Below are positions 52,336 through 61,461 of a stretch of DNA of 64,000 nt, in pieces. The position numbers and the translations under genes were made by a program. The DNA lies in the NCBI GenBank assembly GCA_963826145.1, contig CAWGVW010000001.1:868001-932000 (forward strand), read 5' to 3'. Under the pieces are notes generated by a model that was not told where the DNA came from, ran no database searches, and saw only the letters and a program-made list of their open reading frames with translations. The number at the start of each line of letters is the position of its first letter. Within the stretch, counting starts at the first letter, position 1. Source of the stretch: JBGPLJ01 sp963826145 (GTDB taxonomy: Bacteria > Pseudomonadota > Gammaproteobacteria > Steroidobacterales > Steroidobacteraceae).

Positions 52336-52964
52336 ATACAAATCGCGAATGGTGCGTGGCGATCGCGGCGCCCCTGCTTGCACTCTGTGCCGCTGTTGTT
52401 GCAGGTTGCGCAACGAAGGGCCATGAAGTGCCTGATTCCCCGCCACCCGAAATCACCGCGACCGAATATCGCATTGGGCCTGGCGATCAGCTCAACATCT
52501 ACGTCTGGAACCATGCGGATCTCTCGCGGGACATCCAGGTTCGTCCGGACGGCCGAATTTCGACGCCGCTCGTCGATGACATCGACGTTGCCGGCAAGAC
52601 TCCGTCGCAGCTCGCGCACGATCTCGAGGAGAAAATTGGCGAGTACGTTCGTAATCCGAAAGTGAACGTGATAGTCACGAATGCGCACGGCACCTTGGGC
52701 GATCAGATTCGTGTCGTCGGTCAGGCGGCGAAGCCGCAGGCGCTGCCGTTTCGCAACGGCATGACGCTCCTCGATGTAATGACGAGCGTTGGCGGCCTTG
52801 GTGAGTTCGCCGCGGGCAATCGTGCCCGGATCATTCGGCGTGTCGAGGGCAAACAGATAGAGATCCGCGTGAGACTCAAGGACTTGGTCCAGAACGGCGA
52901 CATCAGCGCTAACGTGCCAATGTTGCCGGGTGACGTGCTGCTCATTCCGGAAAGCCGGTTCTGA
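52332..52964 (+). CDS. Exopolysaccharide export outer-membrane lipoprotein (Wza-like)
   Basis: 210-residue polysaccharide export protein. Seen: a signal peptide with lipobox (AAVVAGC), the PES domain (TEYRIGPGDQLNIYVWNHADLS; VRPDGRISTPLVDDI) and a SLBB domain (VVGQAAKPQALPFRNGMTLLDVM). It forms the outer-membrane exit channel for the polymer. ATGA overlap with prsR; 139 bp to the next gene, a gap without gene features. Confidence 0.92.
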   Translation: MNTNREWCVAIAAPLLALCAAVVAGCATKGHEVPDSPPPEITATEYRIGPGDQLNIYVWNHADLSRDIQVRPDGRISTPLVDDIDVAGKTPSQLAHDLEEKIGEYVRNPKVNVIVTNAHGTLGDQIRVVGQAAKPQALPFRNGMTLLDVMTSVGGLGEFAAGNRARIIRRVEGKQIEIRVRLKDLVQNGDISANVPMLPGDVLLIPESRF

Positions 52965-53103
52965 TGTGACAAAAGAACCACCACCTGGCGCAGACACCCA
53001 TCCGATTCGGGCGCGTTGTTAGGTAATTCACAGCGGAGAGCTGGCCCATGAGGCCTAATGGAGAGATGGTTTCAATCATGAATATTCGAATAAAGCCACG
53101 GCC

Positions 53104-54675
53104 ATGAGCGAAATACTGAGCCAGTTGCAGGCTTTTCTACGGGGTGCCTGGCGCTTCCGATGGTCCGCAATTGTGACGATGTGGGGCATCGCAATCGCCG
53201 GCTGGGTTGGCGTGGCTCTCATCCCGAACACATACACGTCGCACGCCCGACTCTATGTCGATTCCGATTCGCTGCTGAAGCCGCTATTGAACGGACTCGC
53301 CGTCGGCACGGACGTGCAGGGCGAAGTTGCGGTGATGTCGCGCATTCTCTTGAGCCGGCCGAACATGGAAAAGGTCGCGCGAATTTCGGGCCTCGACCGT
53401 CGTGCGGCGACAGCCGCGCAAAAGCAGGCGGTCGTCGACAGCCTCTTGAAGCGCATGGAGGTCCAACCGAGCAGTGACAACATCTACAACATCGTGTTCA
53501 CCGACCCGGACCGCTTCATGGCGCAGAAAGTCGTGCAGACGGTGCTCAGCGCGTTTGTTGAGGACGCGCTAGGCGTAAAGCGAGCCGACGCGGACGAGGC
53601 ACAGCGCTTTCTCGAGCAACAGATCAAGGAGTACGAACAGAAATTGCATGATGCTGAAGACAAGCTTGCGGACTTCAAGCGTCGAAATGTCGGCCTGATG
53701 CCGAGCGATGCGGGCGACTATTACCGCCGGTTGCAGGCAGCCATTGATCGCGAATCGGCCGTCAGGTCGGACTACGACCTGGCCGTGGCGCGGCGCGATG
53801 AGCTGAACCGCCAGCTTGCGGGCGAGGAGCCGACGTTCGGCCTCGCGCCTTCCCAGGGAGAAGCGGGTGGCGTTGCGACCAGCGTGGACGCCCAGCTCGC
53901 GCTTGCGCGCAACAAGCTCGATGCACTTCTCCTCGAATATACCGACAAGCACCCGGAAGTCATCGCTGCGCGTGAAACGGTGGCACGGCTCGGCCGGCAG
54001 CAAGCCGAGGAGGCCGCCGTCCAGCGCAAGAACGGCGGTCTGACGGGTAACACCAATCCGCTCAACATCAATCCGGTGTATCAGTCGATGCGCATCGCCT
54101 TGAGCCAGGCGCAAGTGCAGGTGATCGAATTGCGCGACAAGCTCGGCGCGGCGCAGCGAGAGGTCGCGCAGCTGCGCAACATGGTCAACACGGTGCCGGA
54201 AGTCGAAGCTAATCTCGCGCAGCTCAATCGCGACTACGAAGTCAATCGCGCGCAACACCAGGCATTGCTTCAGAGACTCGAGTCAGCGCGGCTCTCTGAT
54301 CAGGCAAACCAGAGCAAGGACCGCGTGCGTTTTCGGGTCATCGAACCGCCGACGCTGTCGCTGGATGCGACCGCACCGAATCGCATGCTCTTCAACACAG
54401 GGGTGCTACTCCTCGCCCTGTTAGGCGGCATTGCCCTCGGCAGTGCGCTCGACCAGATGCGCCCGGTGTTTTCGCGGCGCAGCCAGCTCGCGGAAGTTAC
54501 CTCGGCCAGGGTCCTCGGCGCAGTTTCGCTGGTCAGCTTTGGCCCTGGACCGGGCTTGCTTCGCCGCCAACCCGTTCTCGCCGGCGGAGCCGTGACACTT
54601 CTTGCGGTCTTGTACTTCGTGACACTCGCGCTACCGGACTGGCTGATGCAGTCCGCGCACTCCGCTCTGCAATAA
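53104..54675 (+). CDS. Polysaccharide chain-length determinant (Wzz type, XrtA locus)
   Basis: 523 residues with two membrane helices (FRWSAIVTMWGIAIAGWVGV near the N-terminus and a C-terminal one near 440) around a long periplasmic coiled region, for example DEAQRFLEQQIKEYEQKLHDAEDKLADFKRRN. Seen: the Wzz opening PNTYTSHARLYVDSDSLLKP and a VIEPPTLSLDATAPNRM segment before the second helix. It sets polymer length and interacts with the tyrosine kinase encoded 14 bp downstream; the kinase domain itself is separate here. Confidence 0.9.
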   Translation: MSEILSQLQAFLRGAWRFRWSAIVTMWGIAIAGWVGVALIPNTYTSHARLYVDSDSLLKPLLNGLAVGTDVQGEVAVMSRILLSRPNMEKVARISGLDRRAATAAQKQAVVDSLLKRMEVQPSSDNIYNIVFTDPDRFMAQKVVQTVLSAFVEDALGVKRADADEAQRFLEQQIKEYEQKLHDAEDKLADFKRRNVGLMPSDAGDYYRRLQAAIDRESAVRSDYDLAVARRDELNRQLAGEEPTFGLAPSQGEAGGVATSVDAQLALARNKLDALLLEYTDKHPEVIAARETVARLGRQQAEEAAVQRKNGGLTGNTNPLNINPVYQSMRIALSQAQVQVIELRDKLGAAQREVAQLRNMVNTVPEVEANLAQLNRDYEVNRAQHQALLQRLESARLSDQANQSKDRVRFRVIEPPTLSLDATAPNRMLFNTGVLLLALLGGIALGSALDQMRPVFSRRSQLAEVTSARVLGAVSLVSFGPGPGLLRRQPVLAGGAVTLLAVLYFVTLALPDWLMQSAHSALQ

Positions 54676-54688
54676 CAGGCAAGCACCC

Positions 54689-55588
54689 ATGAGCATCGTC
54701 GAAAAGGCACTGCGCAAAGCTCACGAGCAGAGTCGCAATCCCGCCAGCGATAACCAGTCAACGGCGATTCAGCAACTCGAGCGCCGGCCGAGCGACCTGC
54801 TGATTGACGAGGTTGCAAGCTCGCGCGCAACGCAGGTTGTGCCGGGCGATCCGGCGCATCGCATCGAATTCGATCTTGACGCGCTTCGCTCGCAGCAGTT
54901 GCTCGCACCAAAGGAATCGGAAGCGCGGATTCGCGATGAATACCGCCGCATCAAGTGGCCGCTGCTCGAGGCAGCAAACCAGAAAGGCAATGCTGGCGGC
55001 AAGCGCAACAATCTGATCATGGTGACGAGTTCCCTGCCGGCTGAAGGCAAGACATTCACTTCGATCAATCTGTCGCTCGCGATCGCGACCGAGCGCGACA
55101 GCACCGTGCTCCTGGTCGATACCGACATCGCGAAGCCCAATGTTACGCGGGCACTTGGTTTGACCGGGCGTAGTGGGCTGGTCGATCTGTTGCTCGACGA
55201 GTCCTTGAATCTTCGCGACGTGGTCGTCGGCACTGACTTGCCGGGCCTCAATGTGCTGCCGGCTGGCAAGCATCACGCGCTGGGCCCGGAATTGCTCGCG
55301 AGCCGGCGGATGGAACAGATCGTGAACGAACTCGGTGAAGCACGGTTTGGGCGCATCGCGCTCTTCGATACCTCACCGCTTCTCGCGACCAACGAAGCAC
55401 AGGTACTGTCTCGTCTTGTGGGCCAGGTGTTGATGGTCGTGCGCGCTGACGAGACCACGCAGTCGAATGTCATGGAGGCGCTTGCACTCATCAGCAAGAG
55501 TGCATCGGTGGCGATGCTTCTTAACCAGAGTCGCAGTAGCGCGGCGACCAAGTACTACGGGGAATCCTACGGACATGGAAAAGACTAG
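54689..55588 (+). CDS. XrtA-associated tyrosine autokinase (BY-kinase)
   Basis: 299 residues: a Walker A-like ATP site (TSSLPAEGKTFTSINLSLA), Walker A' (VLLVDTDIAKP), Walker B (IALFDTSPLLATNEA) and a tyrosine-bearing tail (KYYGESYGHGKD). These are the marks of BY-kinases such as Wzc's cytoplasmic domain, here a free protein acting with the membrane chain-length factor. Its end overlaps the start of the outer-membrane gene by 14 bp. Confidence 0.92.
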   Translation: MSIVEKALRKAHEQSRNPASDNQSTAIQQLERRPSDLLIDEVASSRATQVVPGDPAHRIEFDLDALRSQQLLAPKESEARIRDEYRRIKWPLLEAANQKGNAGGKRNNLIMVTSSLPAEGKTFTSINLSLAIATERDSTVLLVDTDIAKPNVTRALGLTGRSGLVDLLLDESLNLRDVVVGTDLPGLNVLPAGKHHALGPELLASRRMEQIVNELGEARFGRIALFDTSPLLATNEAQVLSRLVGQVLMVVRADETTQSNVMEALALISKSASVAMLLNQSRSSAATKYYGESYGHGKD

Positions 55589-57023
55589 GTCCGGACGAAG
55601 TCGGATAATCGCATGCGTCGCGACGGGTTGCGTTGCCGCGCTTCTTGCAGCCGGGCGTGCTGCGGCCGTCAACTGGGAATTCACGCCCTACATCGACGGT
55701 GAGATCATCTATACCGACAACATACTGCTCGCGCCGCCGGGCGAGGAGGAGTCGGAAACGGTCCTGCGCGCTGCCCCGGGGTTCAAGTTGAAGGGCAAGG
55801 GACCGCGTCTGGATCTCGACCTGCAATACGAGTTGTCGAGCTACCTGTACCTGCAGGAGAGCGACCGCAACGAGACCTTCCAGCAGTTCGAGGGATCGGC
55901 CTTGGCAACGCTCATCCAGGACAATCTCTACTTCGATGTCACGGGCGGGGTCGGCCAGTCGGTCATCGATCCGACGGGCCGTGTGCCCCTGAGCAATCTC
56001 ACCGAATCGGCGAATCGCACGAACTCGACGACCTGGACGGCACATCCGTACTACGAGCACAACTTTGCGCATGATTTCGACGTGCACGCCGGCTACCAGT
56101 ACGGGCAGGTCAAATACACGGAACACCAATTCGAGGGCCGGCCGATCGAGGATCTCGCATACGAATCAGCCGACGTGTCCTTCGGGCAGGAGCCGGAGGC
56201 GAGTCGCTTCGGATGGGCCGCCTACTTCATTCACTACCTGGCGGATTACGAGATCGCCGAAGACTACGCCTATGACATGGCCGGCGTGCGCACCAAGTTC
56301 GAGCTGGTTCCGTCGTTCGCGCTCACGGCCCGTGGCGGACGCGAAAGCGACGTGACGGTCGATCGTTCGGCCGCAGGACTCGATGCGACTTTCTGGGCGG
56401 CAGGCTTCATCTGGAAGCCGAGCAAGCACCACGAACTGAGTGCCTCTGCCGGCGAGCGCTTCTTCGGCAACAGCTATTCGGGCAAGTATCTCTTCACGGG
56501 TCGACGCCTGAAGCTCGGCCTTGAGTACAGCGAAGATCCCACGACCCAGGGCATCGATCTTTTCAACCGGCCGATATTCGGAGGGGATCCGGACCAGGTG
56601 GGACCGGGTTTCACGCCGATATCCACGGAACTCTATATCAACAAGTACTGGCGCGGCTGGGGGGTGCTCAAGGGCGTACGAAACACAATTGAGTTGCAGG
56701 CGTACGATGATCAGCGCACCTATGTCGAGTCGCCGGGAGATGAGCGGGAGCGTGGCGCGAACGTGCACTGGACCCACCTTTTCGGGCCGCGCACGCAGGT
56801 CTATCTCGGCGTCAACCGCTCCGTCTATGAATACCGATCGAGTACGCGCATGGACTATTTCACCCACGTGCAGGTTGGCGGCTCGCGCCAGCTCGGCCGG
56901 CATATGTCCGTGTATGCATCGCTGCAGTACTACCATCGTTCGAGCAATGACGACGCGCCGGAGCTGCAGTTCCTGCTCTACACGGAGAACGCGGCGACCA
57001 TCGGAATGCGCTACCAGTTCTGA
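55575..57023 (+). CDS. PEP-CTERM-system outer-membrane beta-barrel protein
   Basis: 482 residues with a signal peptide (IIACVATGCVAALLAAGRAAA) and a long beta-barrel (FTPYIDGEIIYTDNILLAPPGE at the start; repeated aromatic strands; terminal AATIGMRYQF). The length, position after the tyrosine kinase and sequence agree with the TIGR03016-type outer-membrane proteins of XrtA loci, probably involved in export or assembly of the polymer. Confidence 0.85.
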   Translation: MEKTRSGRSRIIACVATGCVAALLAAGRAAAVNWEFTPYIDGEIIYTDNILLAPPGEEESETVLRAAPGFKLKGKGPRLDLDLQYELSSYLYLQESDRNETFQQFEGSALATLIQDNLYFDVTGGVGQSVIDPTGRVPLSNLTESANRTNSTTWTAHPYYEHNFAHDFDVHAGYQYGQVKYTEHQFEGRPIEDLAYESADVSFGQEPEASRFGWAAYFIHYLADYEIAEDYAYDMAGVRTKFELVPSFALTARGGRESDVTVDRSAAGLDATFWAAGFIWKPSKHHELSASAGERFFGNSYSGKYLFTGRRLKLGLEYSEDPTTQGIDLFNRPIFGGDPDQVGPGFTPISTELYINKYWRGWGVLKGVRNTIELQAYDDQRTYVESPGDERERGANVHWTHLFGPRTQVYLGVNRSVYEYRSSTRMDYFTHVQVGGSRQLGRHMSVYASLQYYHRSSNDDAPELQFLLYTENAATIGMRYQF

Positions 57024-57065
57024 ATTCGCCCGCGTTTCGTTCGCCGCGCGTCACGGAGAGTTCCA

Positions 57066-58010
57066 TTGTCGTCCACGTTCGACCCCCTCGTTGCTGATGG
57101 AGGCCCAATACTCACGGGCGCGGAGCGGTTCGGCGCGCCCGTACAGGGGGCGCTCGCGAGCGCTGCGCCGGTCAACGCCATGTCGGTCGATGTCGAGGAG
57201 CATTTCCAGGTCTCGGCATTCGAAAGAACGATCGCTCGCGGCGACTGGGAGCATGCGGATTCGCGCGTCGAGGCCAATGTCGACCACATACTCGAAGTGT
57301 TCGGAGCGGCCCGCGTCAGCGCGACCTTTTTCACGCTCGGCTGGGTTGCGGAACGCCATCCGCAGTGCATCCGGCGGATCGCGGCGGCCGGGCACGAGAT
57401 CGCAAGCCACGGCTATCAGCATGTGCGCGTCGTGAAACAGACCCGCCGCGAGTTCTTCGACGACATCAGCCGCACGAAGAAGATCCTGGAAGACATGGTC
57501 GGCCAGCCGGTGCTCGGCTATCGCGCCGCGAGCTACTCGATCGTCAAGGACAACCTGTGGGCGCTCGAAACGCTGGAGTCCGCGGGCTATCGCTACAGTT
57601 CGAGCATCTATCCGGTGCACCACGATCTCTATGGAATTCCGGACGCGCCGAGATTTGCCTTCCGCCGCAGCGGCGGGAGTCTCGTCGAGATTCCGGTGTC
57701 GACCTTCCGGGCGCTCGGGCGCAACTGGCCGTGCGGCGGCGGCGGTTTTTTCCGGCTGCTGCCGTACGCGCTGTCGCGCTGGGCCGTGCGGCGCGTAAAC
57801 GCCGTCGATCGCCAGCCGACGATGTTCTACTTCCATCCCTGGGAGATCGATCCGGATCAGCCCCGCATTCACGAGGCGCCGCTGCGTTCGCGCTTCCGGC
57901 ACTACCTCAATCTCAAGCGCTTCGAGCCGCGGTTGCGCCGGCTCCTCGCGGAGTTTCGCTGGGATCGCGTCGATCGCGTCTTTCAACCCGCCCTGACCAG
58001 CGGCTCCTGA
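57066..58010 (+). CDS. XrtA-locus polysaccharide deacetylase
   Basis: 314 residues. Seen: the NodB-type opening MSVDVEEHFQVSAFERT (first Asp residues of the catalytic site), ISATFFTLG-like RVSATFFTLGWVAERHP, the HEIASHGYQH zinc motif and FYFHPWEIDPDQP. It removes acetyl groups from the nascent polysaccharide. A TTG at 57066 with GGAG well placed gives this start; an ATG at 57180 gives a shorter form that begins right at the domain and is also possible. It comes 43 bp after the barrel gene. Confidence 0.9.
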   Translation: MSSTFDPLVADGGPILTGAERFGAPVQGALASAAPVNAMSVDVEEHFQVSAFERTIARGDWEHADSRVEANVDHILEVFGAARVSATFFTLGWVAERHPQCIRRIAAAGHEIASHGYQHVRVVKQTRREFFDDISRTKKILEDMVGQPVLGYRAASYSIVKDNLWALETLESAGYRYSSSIYPVHHDLYGIPDAPRFAFRRSGGSLVEIPVSTFRALGRNWPCGGGGFFRLLPYALSRWAVRRVNAVDRQPTMFYFHPWEIDPDQPRIHEAPLRSRFRHYLNLKRFEPRLRRLLAEFRWDRVDRVFQPALTSGS

Positions 58011-58025
58011 AGCGGAGCCCATCCG

Positions 58026-59066
58026 ATGACAGGTTCCGCGACCCTTTCCGTGCGTCCGGCCACGACGGCCGACCGCGAGCGCTGGGACCGTTTCGTGAAT
58101 GCGGCGCCGTCCGCGACATTCTTTCACCGCTTTGGCTGGAGCAGCGTCATCGAGCGCGCTTTCGGCCACAAGATGTATTTCCTGCTCGCCGAGCGCGGCA
58201 GTGAAATCGTCGGCGTGCTGCCGCTCGGGCACATATCGAGCCTTCTATTCGGCAACTCGCTCATCTCGACGCCGTTCTGCGTGTATGGCGGCCCGGTTGC
58301 GGCCGAACCGGCTGCGCAGGAAGCGCTGATCGCCGCGGCAGTCGAGCTGGCGCAGAAGCTCGGCGTCGACTATCTCGAGCTGAGGAACCGCACGCCGCTC
58401 TGCGCCGACTGGCCGACCAAGGATCTCTACGTGACGTTCCGCCGTCCGATCGTCGCGGACGATGAGAAGAACCTTGGCGCCATCCCGCGCAAGCAACGCG
58501 CCGTGGTCAGGAAGGGCATCGATGGCGGGCTCGTCTCTGAGCTCGCGACCGAAGTCGATGAGCAGTGGCGGGCGTATGCCGAGAGCGTGCGCAATCTCGG
58601 AACGCCGGTCTTCAGTCGCCGCTACTTCGAGCTGCTCAAGAGCGAATTCGGCGATGACTGTGAAATCGTGACGATCCGTCACGACGGAGCCGCGGTCGCG
58701 GGCGTCATGAGCTTCTATTTTCGCGATGAGGTCCTGCCGTACTACGGCGGTGGAGTCGCCGCTGCGCGCAATCTCAACGCGAACGATTTCATGTACTGGG
58801 AGGTCATGAAGCGCGCGGCGGCGCGCGGCGTCCGGCTTTTCGACTACGGACGAAGCAAGAAGGATACCGGGCCGTACCGGTTCAAGAAGCACTGGGGCTT
58901 TGAGCCCGAGCCGCTCTTCTATCAGTATCACCTGGTGAAGGCGCGCGCGATGCCAGACCTGAGTCCCAATAATCCGCGCTACCGTTTGTTCATCGGCATG
59001 TGGAAGAAGCTCCCGCCGGTGCTGGCGCGGCTCATCGGCCCGCCGATCGCGAGGAACCTCGGATGA
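58026..59066 (+). CDS. FemAB-family GNAT-like protein (XrtA/PEP-CTERM locus)
   Basis: 346 residues of the FemAB/CelD-BcsL acyltransferase superfamily. Seen: TFFHRFGWSSVIERAFGH, the conserved LELRNRTPL, a central SEFGDDCEIVTIRHDGAAVAGVM strand and FDYGRSKKDTGPYRFKKHWGFEPEPL in the C-terminal part. Proteins of this group occur in almost every XrtA locus and probably add an amino-acyl or acyl group to the polymer or a precursor. Overlaps the next gene by ATGA. Confidence 0.88.
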   Translation: MTGSATLSVRPATTADRERWDRFVNAAPSATFFHRFGWSSVIERAFGHKMYFLLAERGSEIVGVLPLGHISSLLFGNSLISTPFCVYGGPVAAEPAAQEALIAAAVELAQKLGVDYLELRNRTPLCADWPTKDLYVTFRRPIVADDEKNLGAIPRKQRAVVRKGIDGGLVSELATEVDEQWRAYAESVRNLGTPVFSRRYFELLKSEFGDDCEIVTIRHDGAAVAGVMSFYFRDEVLPYYGGGVAAARNLNANDFMYWEVMKRAAARGVRLFDYGRSKKDTGPYRFKKHWGFEPEPLFYQYHLVKARAMPDLSPNNPRYRLFIGMWKKLPPVLARLIGPPIARNLG

Positions 59067-60292
59067 CGGAGGTACTCTTCCTTGCCCATCGCATTCCCTT
59101 TCCGCCGAACAAGGGCGACAAGATCCGCTCGTACAATCTGCTGCGGACGTTGAGCGCCCGCTGCACGGTGCATCTCGGTGCGTTTGTCGACGACGCGGAC
59201 GACTGGAAGCATGCCGAGTCGCTCCGCCCGTGTTGTGCCGAGTTCAAGCTCGTTCCCCTGCGCCGCGTCCCGGCGGCCGCTCGTGCCGTCCTCGCACTCG
59301 GCGGTGCTGAACCGCTCACGGTCCTGATGTATCGTTCCGCCGAGATGCAGCGCTGGGTGGATCGCATTCTTCAAAGCCGTCCGATCTCGACGGTCGTCGT
59401 ATTTTCCTCGGCCATGGCGCGGTTCCTGCGGGGATCGGAATTTGCCGGCCGCACCATCGTCGATTTCGTCGACGTCGATTCGGACAAGTGGGCGCAGTAC
59501 GCGCGCAAGGCTCGCGGGCCGCTCGCGTGGCTCTATCGCCGCGAAGCCCGGACTCTGCTTCAGTTCGAGCGGGAAGTCGCCGCGGGCGCGGCCGCCAGCG
59601 TGTTCGTCTCGGACGCCGAAGCGACGCTTTTCAGGACTCTCGCACCCGAGTCCTCGGCACGGATCGTCAGCTCGCGCAACGGCGTCGACGTCGGCTATTT
59701 CAATCCTGCCGAAAGCTTCGAGAATCCGTATCCATCGGGCATTGCGGCGATCCTCTTCAGCGGCGCGATGGACTATCGCGCGAACGTCGATGCGGTCGAC
59801 TGGTTTGCGCGCGAGATCTTCGCGCGGGTCCGCGCCGAGATTCCGCGCGCCGAGTTCTACATCGTGGGCTCGCGCCCGGCGCGCGCCGTGCAAGCGCTTG
59901 CCGGACTCGAGGGTGTAACCGTTACGGGCAGCGTGCCGGACATGCGGCCCTATCTCGCGCATGCCAAGGTCGCGATCGCTCCGCTGCGCACTGCGCGGGG
60001 TGTGCAGAACAAGGTGCTCGAAGCGCTTGCCATGAACTGCCCGGTGGTTGCCACTTCCGCGGCGGCTCGCGGGCTCGACGATGCCGAGGTGCCTGGTCTT
60101 GTCAGCGCCGACGGCGAAACGGAATTTGCACGCGCCGTCGTCACCCAGCTGCGCGATGTGCGAGGGCGGGGCGACGCTCGCCGCGAGTACATCTGCAAAC
60201 GCTACGACTGGTCCACGAATCTTGCAGGATTTCTCGCCCTGGCACTGGGCGAAGGCACCTCGCGTCTGGCAATCGGGGGAGGCGCGCGATGA
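59063..60292 (+). CDS. XrtA-locus glycosyltransferase (TIGR03087-like)
   Basis: 409-residue GT-B glycosyltransferase. Seen: the N-terminal AHRIPFPPNKGDKIRSYNLLR typical of the TIGR03087 family, a VVFSSAMARFLR strand, SRNGVDVGYFNPA, the GT4-like donor site region (AKVAIAPLRTARGVQNKVLEALAMNCPVVAT). It adds a sugar to the repeat unit in the cytoplasm. Start and stop overlap neighbours by ATGA, so the whole FemAB-GT-GT segment is coupled. Confidence 0.9.
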   Translation: MTEVLFLAHRIPFPPNKGDKIRSYNLLRTLSARCTVHLGAFVDDADDWKHAESLRPCCAEFKLVPLRRVPAAARAVLALGGAEPLTVLMYRSAEMQRWVDRILQSRPISTVVVFSSAMARFLRGSEFAGRTIVDFVDVDSDKWAQYARKARGPLAWLYRREARTLLQFEREVAAGAAASVFVSDAEATLFRTLAPESSARIVSSRNGVDVGYFNPAESFENPYPSGIAAILFSGAMDYRANVDAVDWFAREIFARVRAEIPRAEFYIVGSRPARAVQALAGLEGVTVTGSVPDMRPYLAHAKVAIAPLRTARGVQNKVLEALAMNCPVVATSAAARGLDDAEVPGLVSADGETEFARAVVTQLRDVRGRGDARREYICKRYDWSTNLAGFLALALGEGTSRLAIGGGAR

Positions 60293-61461
60293 CGCAGTCC
60301 GATGCGCCCCTGATCGCGCACCTGATCTACAGCCTCGATTTCGGCGGTCTCGAGAACGGGCTCGTCAATCTCGTCAACCAGCTGCCGCAGGCGCGCTTTC
60401 GTCACGCGATCATCTGCCTCACGCGGGCGACCGATTTTCGGCTGCGGATCCGCCGCGCGGACGTGGAAGTCATCGAGCTCGGCAAGCGGCCCGGCAAGGA
60501 TCCGGCGCACTATCTGCGCCTGTGGCGCGAGCTGAGGAGACTCAGGCCCACGGTGCTTCACACCCGCAACCTCGCGACGCTCGAGTATCAGTGGATGGCC
60601 TGGGCTGCCGGCGTTCCCGTGCGCATTCACGGCGAGCACGGCTGGGACCACAACGATGTCGACGGCGCTCGGCGCAAGAATCGCCTGCTGCGCCGGGCTG
60701 CGGCGCCCGTCGTGCAGCAGTTCGTCGCGATGTCGCGGCATATCGCCGAGTGGCTGGCGGATGTCGGCGTCGGGCGCGACAAGATCCGCCAGATCTACAA
60801 TGGTGTGGATCTGACGCGCTTCGGTTCGCACGACCGCAAGCCCGCCGACTGGCCGTTCGAGCGCCCCGGATCCGTCGTTGTCGGCACCGTCGGCCGCATG
60901 AGCCCGGTCAAGGATCAGTTGACGCTCGTTCGCGCTTTTCTCCGTTGCATCGAGTGGCAACCGCAGCTCGCGAGGACCTTGAGGCTTGCGCTGATCGGCG
61001 ATGGACCGATCCTCGCCGAAGCGCGTCGCTTGCTCGCGGGCGCAAATGCCGCACAATTGGCGTGGCTGCCGGGCGCGCGCAACGATGTGCCGGAACTGCT
61101 CGCCGCCTTCGACCTCTTTGTGCTGCCCTCGCTCAACGAAGGCATATCGAACACCATTCTGGAAGCAATGGCGACGGCGCTGCCGGTAATCGCGACTCGT
61201 GTCGGCGGCAATGCAGAACTTGTCGACGACCGGGTGACCGGACGCCTCGTGACGGCAGCGTCGGCCGAAGAGATGGCGCGGGCAATCCTCGAATACGCGA
61301 ATGACGCTTCCTTGCGCCGTGCGCACGGCGAAGCGGCGAGGCTGCGCACCGTGCGGCACTTCGGACTCGAGCGCATGGTTCTGGACTATCTCGATCTGTA
61401 TCAATCGGCCATCGAAGCGCACGGTTCCCCACGGACTCTGCGTCACGCGGGAGAGCGGTGA
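60289..61461 (+). CDS. XrtA-locus glycosyltransferase (TIGR03088-like)
   Basis: 390-residue GT4-type glycosyltransferase. Seen: HLIYSLDFGGLENGLVNLVNQLP at the N-terminus (acceptor side), HGEHGWDHNDVDG, the hinge VGTVGRMSPVKDQLTLVRAF and the donor motif LPSLNEGISNTILEAMATALPVIAT (E-x7-E type). It acts after the preceding transferase in repeat-unit synthesis. The next gene begins directly at 61462, one base after this gene ends. Confidence 0.92.
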   Translation: MTQSDAPLIAHLIYSLDFGGLENGLVNLVNQLPQARFRHAIICLTRATDFRLRIRRADVEVIELGKRPGKDPAHYLRLWRELRRLRPTVLHTRNLATLEYQWMAWAAGVPVRIHGEHGWDHNDVDGARRKNRLLRRAAAPVVQQFVAMSRHIAEWLADVGVGRDKIRQIYNGVDLTRFGSHDRKPADWPFERPGSVVVGTVGRMSPVKDQLTLVRAFLRCIEWQPQLARTLRLALIGDGPILAEARRLLAGANAAQLAWLPGARNDVPELLAAFDLFVLPSLNEGISNTILEAMATALPVIATRVGGNAELVDDRVTGRLVTAASAEEMARAILEYANDASLRRAHGEAARLRTVRHFGLERMVLDYLDLYQSAIEAHGSPRTLRHAGER